NCBI RefSeq assembly: GCF_019145435.1
Contig: NZ_JAHSTS010000001.1
Span: 820,001-884,000, forward strand
Source of the DNA: Pseudomonas ekonensis
GTDB taxonomy: Bacteria; Pseudomonadota; Gammaproteobacteria; Pseudomonadales; Pseudomonadaceae
DNA length: 64,000 nucleotides
Reading direction: 5' to 3'
Position numbers and translations under genes: made by a program. The notes beneath the pieces were generated by a model. The model was given only the letters and a program-made list of their open reading frames with translations. It was not told the origin of the DNA and did no database searches. Position 1 is the stretch's first letter. Each line of letters begins with the position of its first letter. Positions 37,416 through 45,862 of this stretch are shown here, one piece after another.

Positions 37416-38425
37416 GATCGATCAAAACACTGCTCGGTGGTTCGCTGCTCGCCCTGAGCCTGACCGCCGGCCACGCCGTGGCCACCGAGAAAAACGCGCC
37501 GATCCATTTCGGCGACATCACCTGGGAGAGCGGCAGCTTCATCACCGAAGTGCTGCGCCTGATCGTCGAGAAGGGTTACGGCTACCCCACCGACACGTTG
37601 CCGGGCAGCACCGTCAGCCTGGAAGCGGCGCTGGCGAAGAACGATATCCAGGTGATCGGCGAAGAGTGGGCCGGGCGCAGTCCGGCGTGGGTGAAGGCGG
37701 CCGCCGAGGGCAAGGTGTTCGGCCTGGGCGACACGGTCAAGGGCGCCACCGAAGGCTGGTGGGTGCCGGAATACGTGATCAAGGGCGACCCGGAGCGCGG
37801 CATCAAGCCGTTGGCGCCGGAGCTGAAGTCGGTGGAGGACCTGCCGCGCTACAAGGATGTGTTCCGCGATCCGGAAGACCCGAGCCGCGGGCGATTCCTC
37901 AACAGCCCGACCGGCTGGACGTCGGAGATCGTCAACAGCCAGAAGCTCAAGGCATACGCGCTGACCGACAGTTTCGTCAACTTCCGCACCGGTTCCGGCG
38001 CGGCGCTGGATGCCGAAGTGGCATCGTCGATCAAGCGCGGCAAACCGGTGCTGTTCTACTACTGGTCGCCGACGCCTTTGCTGGGCCGCTACAAACTGGT
38101 CAAGCTCGACGAGCCGCCGTTCGACGCCGAAGCCTGGAAGACCCTGGCCGACGCCAGCAACCCGAACCCCAAGGGCACCCGTTCGATGCCGGCCAGCCTG
38201 GCCATCGGCGTGTCGGCGCCGTTCAAGGCGCAGTACCCGGACCTGGTGGCGTTTTTCGAGAAGGTCGATTTTCCGATCGACCAGCTGAACCGCACCCTGG
38301 CGGGCATGAGCGAGAAACGCCAGCCGCCGCGCCAGGTCGCCGAAGCGTTCCTGCGCGATCAGCCGCAGGTGTGGACGCCATGGGTGCCGGCGCAGGTGGC
38401 CAGCAACGTGACGGCGGGCCTCTGA
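37412..38425 (+). CDS. Glycine-betaine/choline-type ABC transporter substrate-binding protein
   Basis: Periplasmic binding protein of the OpuAC/ProX family, 337 residues. The signal peptide spans about residues 1-24 (LLGGSLLALSLTAGHAVA). Ligand-cage aromatics are suggested by GDITWESGSF, EEWAGRSPAW, GWWVPEYVIKGD and FYYWSPTPLLGRY. No permease or ATPase gene follows, so it is an orphan component. The ATGA overlap with the upstream ECF sigma gene implies translational coupling. The ligand could be a quaternary amine or a related compound. Confidence 0.82.
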   Translation: MRSIKTLLGGSLLALSLTAGHAVATEKNAPIHFGDITWESGSFITEVLRLIVEKGYGYPTDTLPGSTVSLEAALAKNDIQVIGEEWAGRSPAWVKAAAEGKVFGLGDTVKGATEGWWVPEYVIKGDPERGIKPLAPELKSVEDLPRYKDVFRDPEDPSRGRFLNSPTGWTSEIVNSQKLKAYALTDSFVNFRTGSGAALDAEVASSIKRGKPVLFYYWSPTPLLGRYKLVKLDEPPFDAEAWKTLADASNPNPKGTRSMPASLAIGVSAPFKAQYPDLVAFFEKVDFPIDQLNRTLAGMSEKRQPPRQVAEAFLRDQPQVWTPWVPAQVASNVTAGL

Positions 38426-38622
38426 AGTTCACTGACGGCAAATAGGGCAGGCGCGCGGCCCAATGATCGGGGCACTTCCCATCCACCGATGCGTCCTGCG
38501 CGGACGTATCGGCCACCTTCTTCCTGACAACATTCCGCTGAACCGTTTCTTGTTCATTTAGCCCTCGGTACTGGCCGACTAATGGCCTTGCGTCGGGTAT
38601 TGCCCTGTCTATGCTCACGTGT

Positions 38623-38673
38623 AACTAACTATGTCGATCGCAATTAAATGCGATTCGACCGCAAACAGTTAGT
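38623..38673. repeat. Nested inverted repeats in the 544-bp intergenic region
   Basis: Outer arms ACTAACT (38624-38630) and AGTTAGT (38667-38673) enclose inner arms GTCGATCGCA (38633-38642) and TGCGATTCGAC (38649-38659, one bulged base). The structure could be a DNA operator or a folded RNA. The surrounding region 38426-38969 has no recognisable gene apart from the short ORF at 38744. Confidence 0.6.
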
Positions 38674-38743
38674 GGCTGAACAATAGCTGCCAGAGTGCGC
38701 AATTAAAGGCACCGACACTGAACCGACAAGGAGCATCTGTTAA

Positions 38744-38839
38744 ATGGAAGTTCTCGTGCATGTTAGGGTTGGCCCGCGTGCGGGCTATCAAGAGAAGGAT
38801 GTCTTGATAAGAACGTCGCCACATGGACGCTCGGATTAA
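38744..38839 (+). CDS. Possible 31-aa leader/small ORF
   Basis: ATG at 38744 preceded by AAGGAG at about 10 nt, with 31 codons: MEVLVHVRVGPRAGYQEKD and a short tail, then TAA. It lies 130 bp upstream of the PAS chemoreceptor. No homology is recognised; the good ribosome site is the only support. It could be a leader peptide or chance. Confidence 0.25.
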   Translation: MEVLVHVRVGPRAGYQEKDVLIRTSPHGRSD

Positions 38840-38969
38840 ACATCATTTATCACCTGACAACTTCCTCCTGTGGAGGAAGGCGTGTGCCTGTTCTGTGGAA
38901 CGTAGTGGTGGATCTTGAAAGACCTGAACTTTCATCAAATCAAAAGACCGCGCGGAAGGTGACAGAAAC

Positions 38970-40289
38970 ATGTTCAACCTACATCACAAGGCTGACCTGC
39001 AGGAAATCGAACGTTTCAGTTGTGCCCTGACCGAAGCCAACGCCAAGTTGGCGGCCATCAGCGGGTCGATGGCCATGATCGAATTCACCCCCGAGGGCAT
39101 CGTGCTGGATGCCAACGAAAACTTCTGCCGGACCATGGGCTACGGCGCCGACGAGGTGCGCGGCAAGCATCACCGGATTTTTTGCGAGGAAGCGTTCTAC
39201 CGCAGCGAAGAGTACGCGAAGCTGTGGCGCGACCTGGCCCGTGGGGAGCCGATCAGCGGCACGTTCCTGCGCTTGCACAAGAGCGGCCGGGAAATCTGGC
39301 TGGAAGCCAGTTACATGCCCGTGTTCGGCCCGGACAAACAAGTGCGCAGCGTGATCAAAGTGGCGTCGGACATCACCGACCGCGTCAACAAGGAGCACGA
39401 AGAGGAAAACATGCTCGCGGCGATCAGCCGTTCCATGGCGGTGATCGAGTTCACGCCCGAAGGCAATGTCATCACCGCCAACGAAAACTTCCTCAAGACC
39501 ATGCAGTATTCGCTCAATGAGATCATCGGCCACCACCACAGCCTGTTCTGTCACCGGGCCGAGGCCGAGTCGGCGCAGTACAAGGCGTTCTGGGCGTCGC
39601 TCAACCGCGGCGAATACCACTCGCACCGCTTCGAGCGCAAGAACAAGTCCGGGCAGACGGTGTACCTCGAAGCTTCCTACAACCCGCTGTTCGACGCCAA
39701 GGGGCGCTTGTACAAAGTGGTGAAGTTCGCCAGCGACATCACCCACCAGATGAACACGTTGCAGACCGCTGCGGAGTCGGCCCACAGCACTTCGGTGCAA
39801 AACGACGCCTGCGCGCAAAAGGGCTCGCAGGTCGTGCAGCAGACCGTGCAGATCATCCAGGACATCTCCCGCGACCTCAACGAAGCGGCGCTGAGCATCG
39901 ATGCGGTGAGCAAGCAGTCGGACATCATCGGCACCATCGTCCAGACCATTCGTGGCATCGCCGACCAGACCAACCTGTTGGCGCTCAACGCGGCCATCGA
40001 GGCGGCGCGGGCGGGGGAGCACGGGCGCGGGTTCGCGGTGGTGGCGGACGAGGTGCGCAGCCTGGCGGCGCGGACCAGTCAGGCGACCCTGGAAATCGTC
40101 GAAGTGGTGCGCAAGAACCACGACCTGTCGTTGAGCGCGGTGTCGAGCATGCAGTCGAGCCTGAGCCGCACGGGGCTCGGGGTGGAATTGGCGAACGAGG
40201 CGGGGGATGCGATCCGCGAGATCCAGCAGGGGTCACGGCATGTGGTGGATGCGATCAGTCAGTTCAACGAGACGTTGCAGTTGAACTGA
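38970..40289 (+). CDS. Soluble two-PAS methyl-accepting protein (BdlA-like)
   Basis: Cytoplasmic chemoreceptor-type signalling protein of 439 residues with no membrane segment. Two tandem PAS domains (about residues 24-140 and 145-262), each with a SMAxIEFTPEG and DITDRV/DITHQM boundary, are followed by a short MCP signalling domain with the conserved tip [18 protein letters not shown]. The layout matches P. aeruginosa BdlA (two PAS plus MCP, about 417 residues), which controls biofilm dispersion. The domain after the tip is shortened. It follows a long non-coding region with palindromes. Confidence 0.85.
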   Translation: MFNLHHKADLQEIERFSCALTEANAKLAAISGSMAMIEFTPEGIVLDANENFCRTMGYGADEVRGKHHRIFCEEAFYRSEEYAKLWRDLARGEPISGTFLRLHKSGREIWLEASYMPVFGPDKQVRSVIKVASDITDRVNKEHEEENMLAAISRSMAVIEFTPEGNVITANENFLKTMQYSLNEIIGHHHSLFCHRAEAESAQYKAFWASLNRGEYHSHRFERKNKSGQTVYLEASYNPLFDAKGRLYKVVKFASDITHQMNTLQTAAESAHSTSVQNDACAQKGSQVVQQTVQIIQDISRDLNEAALSIDAVSKQSDIIGTIVQTIRGIADQTNLLALNAAIEAARAGEHGRGFAVVADEVRSLAARTSQATLEIVEVVRKNHDLSLSAVSSMQSSLSRTGLGVELANEAGDAIREIQQGSRHVVDAISQFNETLQLN

Positions 40290-40292
40290 CGA

Positions 40293-40378
40293 CTCGACTT
40301 GCCAGCGATGGCGTGGTGTCAGTTGACCTGATTGCCGAATGACACACCGCCATCGCCAGCAGGCTGGCTCCTACAGTT
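40293..40378. repeat. REP pair downstream of the PAS chemoreceptor
   Basis: TTGCCAGCGATGGCG and the inverse CGCCATCGCCAGCAGGCTGG followed by CTCCTACAG, with a GTGTCA/TGACAC inner stem, in a convergent gap. Confidence 0.75.
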
Positions 40379-40404
40379 TTACCTTTGCGACTGATTCAAG
40401 GTGC

Positions 40405-40962
40405 TCAGAGCGAGGCGAGGAACTTGTCCGCCATCTTGTCGCTGTCCTTGATGTCGTTGACGTTCTCTTTGTCCGATTGCGCCAGTTTCATCTTGTCCTG
40501 CAGGCGCTGGGCGATTTCCTTGCCGATGGCCAGTTGCTTCTCCGGCGGCATGGCTTTGATGTCGTCCTCGGTCAGGCCCATTTCCTTCAGGATGCTGTCG
40601 CGCAGGCGCTGCTCCGGCGACTTGCTCATGTAGTCCTTGAACTCTTCGGTGGCGCTCTTGGCGGTGGTCTTGGCGCCGGACGCGTCGCTGGTCTGCAGGC
40701 CGACGCGGGTCTTGGCGAAGGCTTCGTCGACGTTGTCGCTGATGCGGTTGGCTTCGCTGACCTGCTGGGTGGCGACCTGGGTGGCCGAAGCCTGCACCTT
40801 GCTGGCGGTTTCGGTGGACTGCACCGGGGCCTGATTCTGCAGGGTCTGCAGCATGGCGCCGTGAAGGCCGCTCTGCAGGCCGGCGGCTGCGGTGGCCGTG
40901 GCGTCCTCGGAAAGGCGCTTGGGCAGGTGGATGATTGCCTGTTGTTTAGCACTGACCAACAT
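40405..40962 (-). CDS. Conserved hypothetical protein, Ala/Thr/Gln-rich
   Basis: 185-residue hydrophilic protein starting MLVSAKQQAIIHLPKRLSED. The middle is rich in Thr, Ala, Ser and Gln (SKVQASATQVATQQVSEANR) and may be a coiled coil. The C-terminal third SPEQRLRDSILKEMGLTEDD continuing to KEIAQRLQDKM looks like a conserved helical domain. It has no signal peptide, membrane segment or known motif. I do not recognise a function. It is monocistronic and divergent from the upstream region near 41000. Confidence 0.6.
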   Translation of the reverse strand: MLVSAKQQAIIHLPKRLSEDATATAAAGLQSGLHGAMLQTLQNQAPVQSTETASKVQASATQVATQQVSEANRISDNVDEAFAKTRVGLQTSDASGAKTTAKSATEEFKDYMSKSPEQRLRDSILKEMGLTEDDIKAMPPEKQLAIGKEIAQRLQDKMKLAQSDKENVNDIKDSDKMADKFLASL

Positions 40963-41109
40963 GATGGATGGGCCTGTAGGTAATGACTGACCCGGGTGAA
41001 GCAGCAATTACCATGCCCATCTGCAAATACTAATAAAATCAAAGGCTTGAGTGTTTTAACTGTCGGGTTAACGGTCAGCCCTTGCCGCTGGCGGCAGGGG
41101 TCTTCCGCC

Positions 41110-41541
41110 TCAGGCCGGATCCGGCAGCGCCGAGGCCGGCAGGCCGAATACCCGGTCGAACAGCCAGTTGAAGGCAAACGTGTAGCAGGGGATGAACACG
41201 ATCAGCGCCAGGTCCAGCAGGAAGGCCTGCACCAGGCTGATGTCCATCCACCAGGCGATCAGCGGAATCAGGAACACGATCAGCGTCAGTTGGAAACCCA
41301 CGGCATGGGCGATGCGCCGTTTGACCGTGCGCGTGCGGGACTTCTGCAGGCTTTCCCAACGCTCGAACAGCGAGGTGTAGATGAAGTTCCAGGTCACGGC
41401 GATGGTGGTGATGATCACCGCCAGGGGGCCGGTGCTGCCGGGGGAGGTGCCGGACAGCAGCGCCAGGCCGAGGGCGGAGAAGGTCATGCCGATCACTTCG
41501 TAGAGCGACACGTAGACCAGTTTGCGTTTGACGCCTTGCAT
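41110..41541 (-). CDS. PACE family efflux transporter (copy 1)
   Basis: Small inner-membrane proteobacterial antimicrobial-compound efflux protein, 143 residues with four membrane helices arranged as two related halves. YEVIGMTFSALGLALL carries the conserved acidic residue of helix 1, and AVTWNFIYTSLFERWE and IPLIAWWMDISLVQAFLLD are PACE signatures. Family members export biocides such as chlorhexidine, but the natural substrates may be polyamines. It is divergent from a LysR gene, the AceI/AceR layout. A second such pair lies at 54610-55991. Confidence 0.87.
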   Translation of the reverse strand: MQGVKRKLVYVSLYEVIGMTFSALGLALLSGTSPGSTGPLAVIITTIAVTWNFIYTSLFERWESLQKSRTRTVKRRIAHAVGFQLTLIVFLIPLIAWWMDISLVQAFLLDLALIVFIPCYTFAFNWLFDRVFGLPASALPDPA

Positions 41542-41661
41542 GGGGATTGCCTCTTTCTTGCGACTGACGGCCAGCGGGGCTGGCCAAGTCGGCGAAAGAT
41601 AGCTTCAATGTTCGTGACAGAAAAAGTCAGAAGCTTTCAGGTTTATTGATAGGTGACAAGT

Positions 41662-42534
41662 TTGAATTTCAGCAGCGACAGCATCGAACTGTTCCTGGCG
41701 GTGATCGAGCGCGGCTCGTTTTCCGCCGCCGCCCGGGCCTTGGGCAAGGTGCCGTCGGCGGTGAGCATGGGCATCGGCAACCTGGAGGCCGAGCTTGGGT
41801 ATCCGTTGTTCGACCGCCGTCACCGTGAGCCGCAGCCCACGGCGATGGCCCTGTCGCTGGTGCCTCACGCGCGGCTGATCGCCGAGCAGCTCAAGCAGTT
41901 GCAGGTGCACGCGGTGCAGTTGTCGCTGGGGCTGGAGAGCAGGCTGTCGATCGGCGTGGCGGCGGACATCGACCGGCGCCGGCTGATGGCGGCGATCAAG
42001 GTGCTCGCCGGGCGTCATCCGCTGCTGGACGTCGAAGTGCTGACCGCCCCGCAGGATGACGTGCTGGCGATGCTGCACAGTGGGCGGGTCAGCGTGTGCC
42101 TGGCGTTCGCCGGGCTGAGCATGAACGTGCTGGAGCGGTTTCAGTTCGTCGGCAGCGAACGAATGATCGCCACTTTGGCGGCGGACAGTCCGCTGTGGCA
42201 GGGGCAGGATCTGTTTCTGGAGGATCTGGTGCACGTGCGGCAGATCGTCGTCGCCAGCCGCGACCTGCCGGTCAGCGACACGCGCCCGCGGGTGGCCGAG
42301 TCCCATTGGCGCACCGACAGCCTGGCTACGGCCCTGGAGATGGTCGAGGCGGGATTGGGCTGGGGCAACTTTCCCTTGTCGGTGATGCAGCCGTGGCTCG
42401 ATGCGGGGCGGCTCAAGCGGCTGAATTTCCGCAATATCGAAAACGGCCTGGTGCTGCCGGTGCATGCGGTGTGGCTGCGGCGTCAGCCGTTGCAGAAGGG
42501 GGCGTTGGCGCTGGTCGAGTTGCTCGGCCAGTGA
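41662..42534 (+). CDS. LysR-family regulator adjoining PACE gene (copy 1)
   Basis: 290-residue LysR-type regulator. The helix-turn-helix is SIELFLAVIERGSFSAAARA followed by LGKVPSAVSMGIGNLE, near residues 6-45. A substrate-binding domain follows with VASRDLPVSDTRP. The TTG at 41662 is preceded by AGGTGA at 5 nt; GTG 41653 is the alternative. It is divergent from the PACE efflux gene (120 bp), so it probably activates it in response to the exported compound. Confidence 0.85.
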   Translation: MNFSSDSIELFLAVIERGSFSAAARALGKVPSAVSMGIGNLEAELGYPLFDRRHREPQPTAMALSLVPHARLIAEQLKQLQVHAVQLSLGLESRLSIGVAADIDRRRLMAAIKVLAGRHPLLDVEVLTAPQDDVLAMLHSGRVSVCLAFAGLSMNVLERFQFVGSERMIATLAADSPLWQGQDLFLEDLVHVRQIVVASRDLPVSDTRPRVAESHWRTDSLATALEMVEAGLGWGNFPLSVMQPWLDAGRLKRLNFRNIENGLVLPVHAVWLRRQPLQKGALALVELLGQ

Positions 42535-42541
42535 GAATCCT

Positions 42542-42569
42542 GTGGCGAGGGAACTTGCTCCCTCGCCAC
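42542..42569. terminator. Hairpin between convergent lysR and gntR
   Basis: GTGGCGAGGGA-ACTTGC-TCCCTCGCCAC, a perfect 11-bp stem. It has no T-run, so it may be a REP variant serving as a bidirectional transcript end. Confidence 0.5.
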
Positions 42570-42591
42570 GGGTAATCTTTCAGCCTTGGGG

Positions 42592-43623
42592 TCAGGTGCT
42601 TTCGCGGATTTTCAGCTCAAAGCCCATGTCTTCCACCGGCCGCAGCACGTTGTTGCCGGCCATCAGGGTCAGCATCTGTTCCGCCGCGCGACGGCCAATG
42701 GCTTCGCGCGGGGTGCTGATGCTGCTCAGGCGCGGCACCATGTGTTCCGAGGCGGGCAGGTCGTTGAAACCGAGGATCGCCACCTGCTCGGGGACCTTGA
42801 TCCCGTGGCGCAGGGCTTCGAGCAACGCGCCCTGGGCCAGGTCGTCGTTGCCGAAGAAGATCGCGTCGACGTCCGGATGCGCCGCCAAGAGTTGCAGGAA
42901 CAGCTCGCCCCCCAGGCCCACGGACGAGGCGCGCGGGGTCAGCACTTCCAGGTCCGGGTCGTACAGACCGGCCTTCTGCACGGCGCGGCGGAAACCTTCG
43001 CCGCGCAGCAGGGTGCGCTGGTCGAGCTGCGCGCCGATGTAGGCCAGGCGCTTGCGCCCGCGGGACAACAGGTGTCCGGCGGCGGTCTCGCCGGCGCTGA
43101 GCTGGGAGAAACCGACGCAGTTCACCCCGGCGGCGCTGTCCAGTTCCATCATGTAGACGCAGGGGATGTTGCTGGCCTCGATCATCCGCCGCGAGCTTTC
43201 GGTGCGGTCGAAGCCGGTCAGCAGCAGACCGCGCGGCTGGTACGCCATGTAGTTGCGCAGCAGTTTCTCTTCTTCGTCGCGGGAGTAGTGGAAGTTGCCG
43301 ATCAGCACTTCGAAGCCCTTGGGCGTCAGCACCCGATGAATGGCTTCCAGGGTGTCGATGAACAGCAGGTTGGACAACGAGGGCACCAGGACCACCACCG
43401 AATGGCTCTGGGCCGAGGCCAGGGCGCGGGCGGCGGGGTTGACCACGTAGTTGAGGTCGAGGGCGGCTTTCTGCACCTTTTCCACCAGTTCCGTGGCGAC
43501 GGTGCTGACCCCGCGCAGCGCGCGCGACGCGGTGATCGGGCTGACCCCGGCCAGGCGGGCGACTTCATTGAGGGTGGGACGGCCGGTGGTGCGGGTGTTT
43601 TTATCGTTCTTGGGGGTGGTCAT
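42592..43623 (-). CDS. gntR: LacI-family gluconate regulator GntR
   Basis: Repressor of gluconate uptake and phosphorylation. From ATG 43623 it has 343 residues; a TTG at 43638 would add five. The helix-turn-helix is RPTLNEVARLAGVSPITASR followed by ALRG. The periplasmic-binding-like effector domain includes LLFIDTLEAIHRVL, AIFFGNDDLAQGALLEALR and AILGFNDLPASEH. It is divergent from gntK-gntP, and a motif matching the reported AC-N-AAG-N-TAGCGCT operator lies 30 bp upstream of its own start, so it should be autoregulated. Confidence 0.92.
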   Translation of the reverse strand: MTTPKNDKNTRTTGRPTLNEVARLAGVSPITASRALRGVSTVATELVEKVQKAALDLNYVVNPAARALASAQSHSVVVLVPSLSNLLFIDTLEAIHRVLTPKGFEVLIGNFHYSRDEEEKLLRNYMAYQPRGLLLTGFDRTESSRRMIEASNIPCVYMMELDSAAGVNCVGFSQLSAGETAAGHLLSRGRKRLAYIGAQLDQRTLLRGEGFRRAVQKAGLYDPDLEVLTPRASSVGLGGELFLQLLAAHPDVDAIFFGNDDLAQGALLEALRHGIKVPEQVAILGFNDLPASEHMVPRLSSISTPREAIGRRAAEQMLTLMAGNNVLRPVEDMGFELKIREST

Positions 43624-43652
43624 CGGGCGGCTTGCCAAACAAAAATCAAGGC

Positions 43653-43666
43653 ACTAAGGTAGCGCT
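43653..43666. promoter_or_regulatory. GntR operator at gntR
   Basis: ACTAAGGTAGCGCT matches AC-N-AAG-N-TAGCGCT exactly, continuing GTCC. Confidence 0.7.
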
Positions 43667-43803
43667 GTCCTTTTGCAGCTGCAAATGCGTGAGCGAGGCT
43701 TGCCTGATCCTCGCTCTTTGGCGTGGGGCATCAACCTGCTGCAACCCAAAAAAACGACAAGAAGGCGTCGGCAATGTCTGCCTGTGCACTAGAGTCATAG
43801 CTA

Positions 43804-43820
43804 GCAAAGGTAGCGCTGTC
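43804..43820. promoter_or_regulatory. GntR operator at gntK
   Basis: GCAAAGGTAGCGCTGTC, one mismatch (GC for AC) from the GntR pattern and identical over AAGGTAGCGCTGTC to the site near gntR. It lies 18 bp upstream of the gntK ATG. Confidence 0.65.
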
Positions 43821-43838
43821 TGCGCGCTGAGGTGTTAC

Positions 43839-44372
43839 ATGAATCATCCCATCACCGCCCTGGTCATCATGGGCGTTGCCGGTTGCGGCAAGACGTGCGT
43901 CAGCCAGGCCCTGTGCCAGTTGAGCGGCGCCACTGCCATTGAAGGCGATACTTTCCATCCGGCCGCGAACATCGACAAGATGAGCGCGGGGATCCCCCTG
44001 AACGATGAAGACCGCGCCGGCTGGCTCGACAGCCTGTGCGATGAGCTGCGCCGCGTCGACGCATTGGGCGAGCGCCCGGTGCTGACCTGCTCGGCGCTCA
44101 AGCACGCCTACCGCGAACGCCTGCGCAGCGCCTTGCCGGGCCTGGGCTTCGTGTTCCTCGAACTGACCCCCGAAGTGGCCGCCGACCGCGTGTCCCACCG
44201 GCCGGGCCACTTCATGCCGGCCACGCTGATCGAAAGCCAGTTCGCCACGCTCGAATCGCCCAAGGGCGAACCGCTGACCCTGGCGCTTGACGCCTCGGTG
44301 CACAGCGTCGACGAGCTGGCCGCCCAGGCCCATCAATGGTGGCTGGTCAACGGTCTGAAACAGGCGGTATGA
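43839..44372 (+). CDS. gntK: Gluconokinase
   Basis: ATP-dependent phosphorylation of gluconate to 6-phosphogluconate, feeding Edd. The 177 residues from ATG 43839 (GAGG upstream) open with VIMGVAGCGKTCVSQAL (Walker A). GDTFHPAANIDKMSAGIPLN is the gluconate-binding signature and LTCSALKHAYRERLR follows in order. It lies between gntR and gntP with operator motifs on both sides. Confidence 0.95.
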   Translation: MNHPITALVIMGVAGCGKTCVSQALCQLSGATAIEGDTFHPAANIDKMSAGIPLNDEDRAGWLDSLCDELRRVDALGERPVLTCSALKHAYRERLRSALPGLGFVFLELTPEVAADRVSHRPGHFMPATLIESQFATLESPKGEPLTLALDASVHSVDELAAQAHQWWLVNGLKQAV

Positions 44373-44383
44373 CTGTGTTCGAA

Positions 44384-44397
44384 GAGATAGCGCTGTC
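44384..44397. promoter_or_regulatory. GntR-like operator at gntP
   Basis: GAGATAGCGCTGTC shares TAGCGCTGTC with the two sites upstream; the left half is weaker. It lies 58 bp before the gntP ATG, so gntP may also have its own promoter. Confidence 0.5.
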
Positions 44398-44423
44398 CTC
44401 CCGACTTCTGATCAACCCGCTTT

Positions 44424-44438
44424 AATAACAACAACAAA
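44424..44438 (+). promoter_or_regulatory. Hfq/Crc A-rich motif before gntP
   Basis: AATAACAACAACAAA contains several overlapping AANAANAA registers, just 5' of the AGGAGA Shine-Dalgarno of gntP. Confidence 0.55.
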
Positions 44439-44454
44439 CCAGGAGACACCCCCT

Positions 44455-45807
44455 ATGTTTGGCATGTCCCACGACGCCTACCTGCTGCTCGATGCAGTGG
44501 TCACGGTGATCGGGCTTATCGTCCTGATCACCAAGTTCAAGATCCACCCCTTCATCGCCCTGACCATCGCCGCCGCGTTCCTCGGCCTGACCTCCGGCAT
44601 GCCCATCGGCACCATCATCAAGGCGTTCCAGGACGGCTTCGGCGGCGTGCTCGGTTTCGTCGGCATCATCCTGGCGCTGGGCACCATGCTCGGCAAGATG
44701 ATGGCCGAGTCCGGCGGCGCGGACCAGATCGCCCAGACCCTGATCCGCGCCTTCGGCAAGGACAAGGTGCAGTGGGCGATGATGTTCGCCGCGTTCCTGG
44801 TGGGCATTCCGCTGTTCTTCGAGATCGGCTTCGTGCTGCTGATCCCGCTGGTGTTCATCGTCGCCCGGCGCACCGGCGTGTCGATCATCAAGATCGGCAT
44901 CCCGCTGCTGGCCGGCCTGTCCGCCGTGCACGGCCTGGTGCCGCCGCACCCGGGCCCGCTGCTGGCCATCGGCGTGTTCGGCGCCGACATCGGCAAGACC
45001 ATCCTGTACGGCCTGATCGTCGCGCTGCCGACCGCCATCATCGCCGGGCCGATCTTCGGTACGTTCATCGCCAAGCACATTCCGGGTCACCCGAACCAGG
45101 AACTGGTGGACCAACTGGCCCGCGAGACCGACTCGACCGACCTGCCGAGCTTCGGCATCACCTTGCTCACCGTGCTGCTGCCGGTGTTCCTGATGCTGCT
45201 CAAGACCTTCGCCGACGTGGCGCTGCCGGACGGCCATTTCTTCCGCACCTGGATGGACATGATCGGCCACCCGATCTCGGCGCTGCTGCTGGCGTTGCTG
45301 CTGTCGCTGTACACCTTCGGCTACAAGCAGGGCATCGGCTCGAACCAGATGCTCAAGTGGCTCGACGCGAGCCTGGCGCCGACCGCCGCGATCATCCTGA
45401 TCATCGGCGCCGGCGGCGGCTTCAAGCAGATGCTGGTGACCAGCGGCGTGGGTGATGTGATCGGCCACATGGCGGTCAGCGCGCAGATCTCGCCGATCCT
45501 GCTGGCCTGGCTTGTGGCGGCGGTGATCCGCATCGCCACCGGTTCGGCCACCGTGGCGACCATCACCGGCGCCGGCATCGTGGTGCCGGTGGTGGGGATG
45601 ATCCCGGGCGTCAACCGTGAGCTGCTGGTGCTGGCCACCGGCGCCGGTTCCCTGATCCTGTCCCATGTCAACGACGCCGGCTTCTGGCTGGTCAAGCAGT
45701 ACTTCAACATGACCGTGGCGGAAACCTTCAAGACCTGGACGGCGATGGAAACCATCCTGTCGGTGGTCGGCCTGGGCTTCATCCTGCTGCTGTCGCTGTT
45801 CGTTTAA
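44455..45807 (+). CDS. gntP: Gluconate:H+ symporter (GntP family)
   Basis: Inner-membrane gluconate permease of 450 residues with about 12 hydrophobic segments. LVPPHPGPLLAIGVFGADIG is a GntP-family signature, and GSATVATITGAGIVVPV and LSHVNDAGFWLVKQYFNMT are also conserved. AGGAGA precedes the ATG. It is the last gene of the gluconate module and ends at a strong bidirectional terminator. Confidence 0.94.
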   Translation: MFGMSHDAYLLLDAVVTVIGLIVLITKFKIHPFIALTIAAAFLGLTSGMPIGTIIKAFQDGFGGVLGFVGIILALGTMLGKMMAESGGADQIAQTLIRAFGKDKVQWAMMFAAFLVGIPLFFEIGFVLLIPLVFIVARRTGVSIIKIGIPLLAGLSAVHGLVPPHPGPLLAIGVFGADIGKTILYGLIVALPTAIIAGPIFGTFIAKHIPGHPNQELVDQLARETDSTDLPSFGITLLTVLLPVFLMLLKTFADVALPDGHFFRTWMDMIGHPISALLLALLLSLYTFGYKQGIGSNQMLKWLDASLAPTAAIILIIGAGGGFKQMLVTSGVGDVIGHMAVSAQISPILLAWLVAAVIRIATGSATVATITGAGIVVPVVGMIPGVNRELLVLATGAGSLILSHVNDAGFWLVKQYFNMTVAETFKTWTAMETILSVVGLGFILLLSLFV

Positions 45808-45820
45808 GCGATCCGGCAGG

Positions 45821-45854
45821 CACAAAAAAACCGCAGCGATGCGGTTTTTTTGTG
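45821..45854. terminator. Bidirectional terminator between gntP and alaC
   Basis: CACAAAAAAACCGCA (45821-45835), loop GCGA, then TGCGGTTTTTTTGTG: a perfect 15-bp inverted repeat with a U-tract in both directions, between two convergent genes. Confidence 0.95.
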
Positions 45855-45862
45855 GGGGGCGT

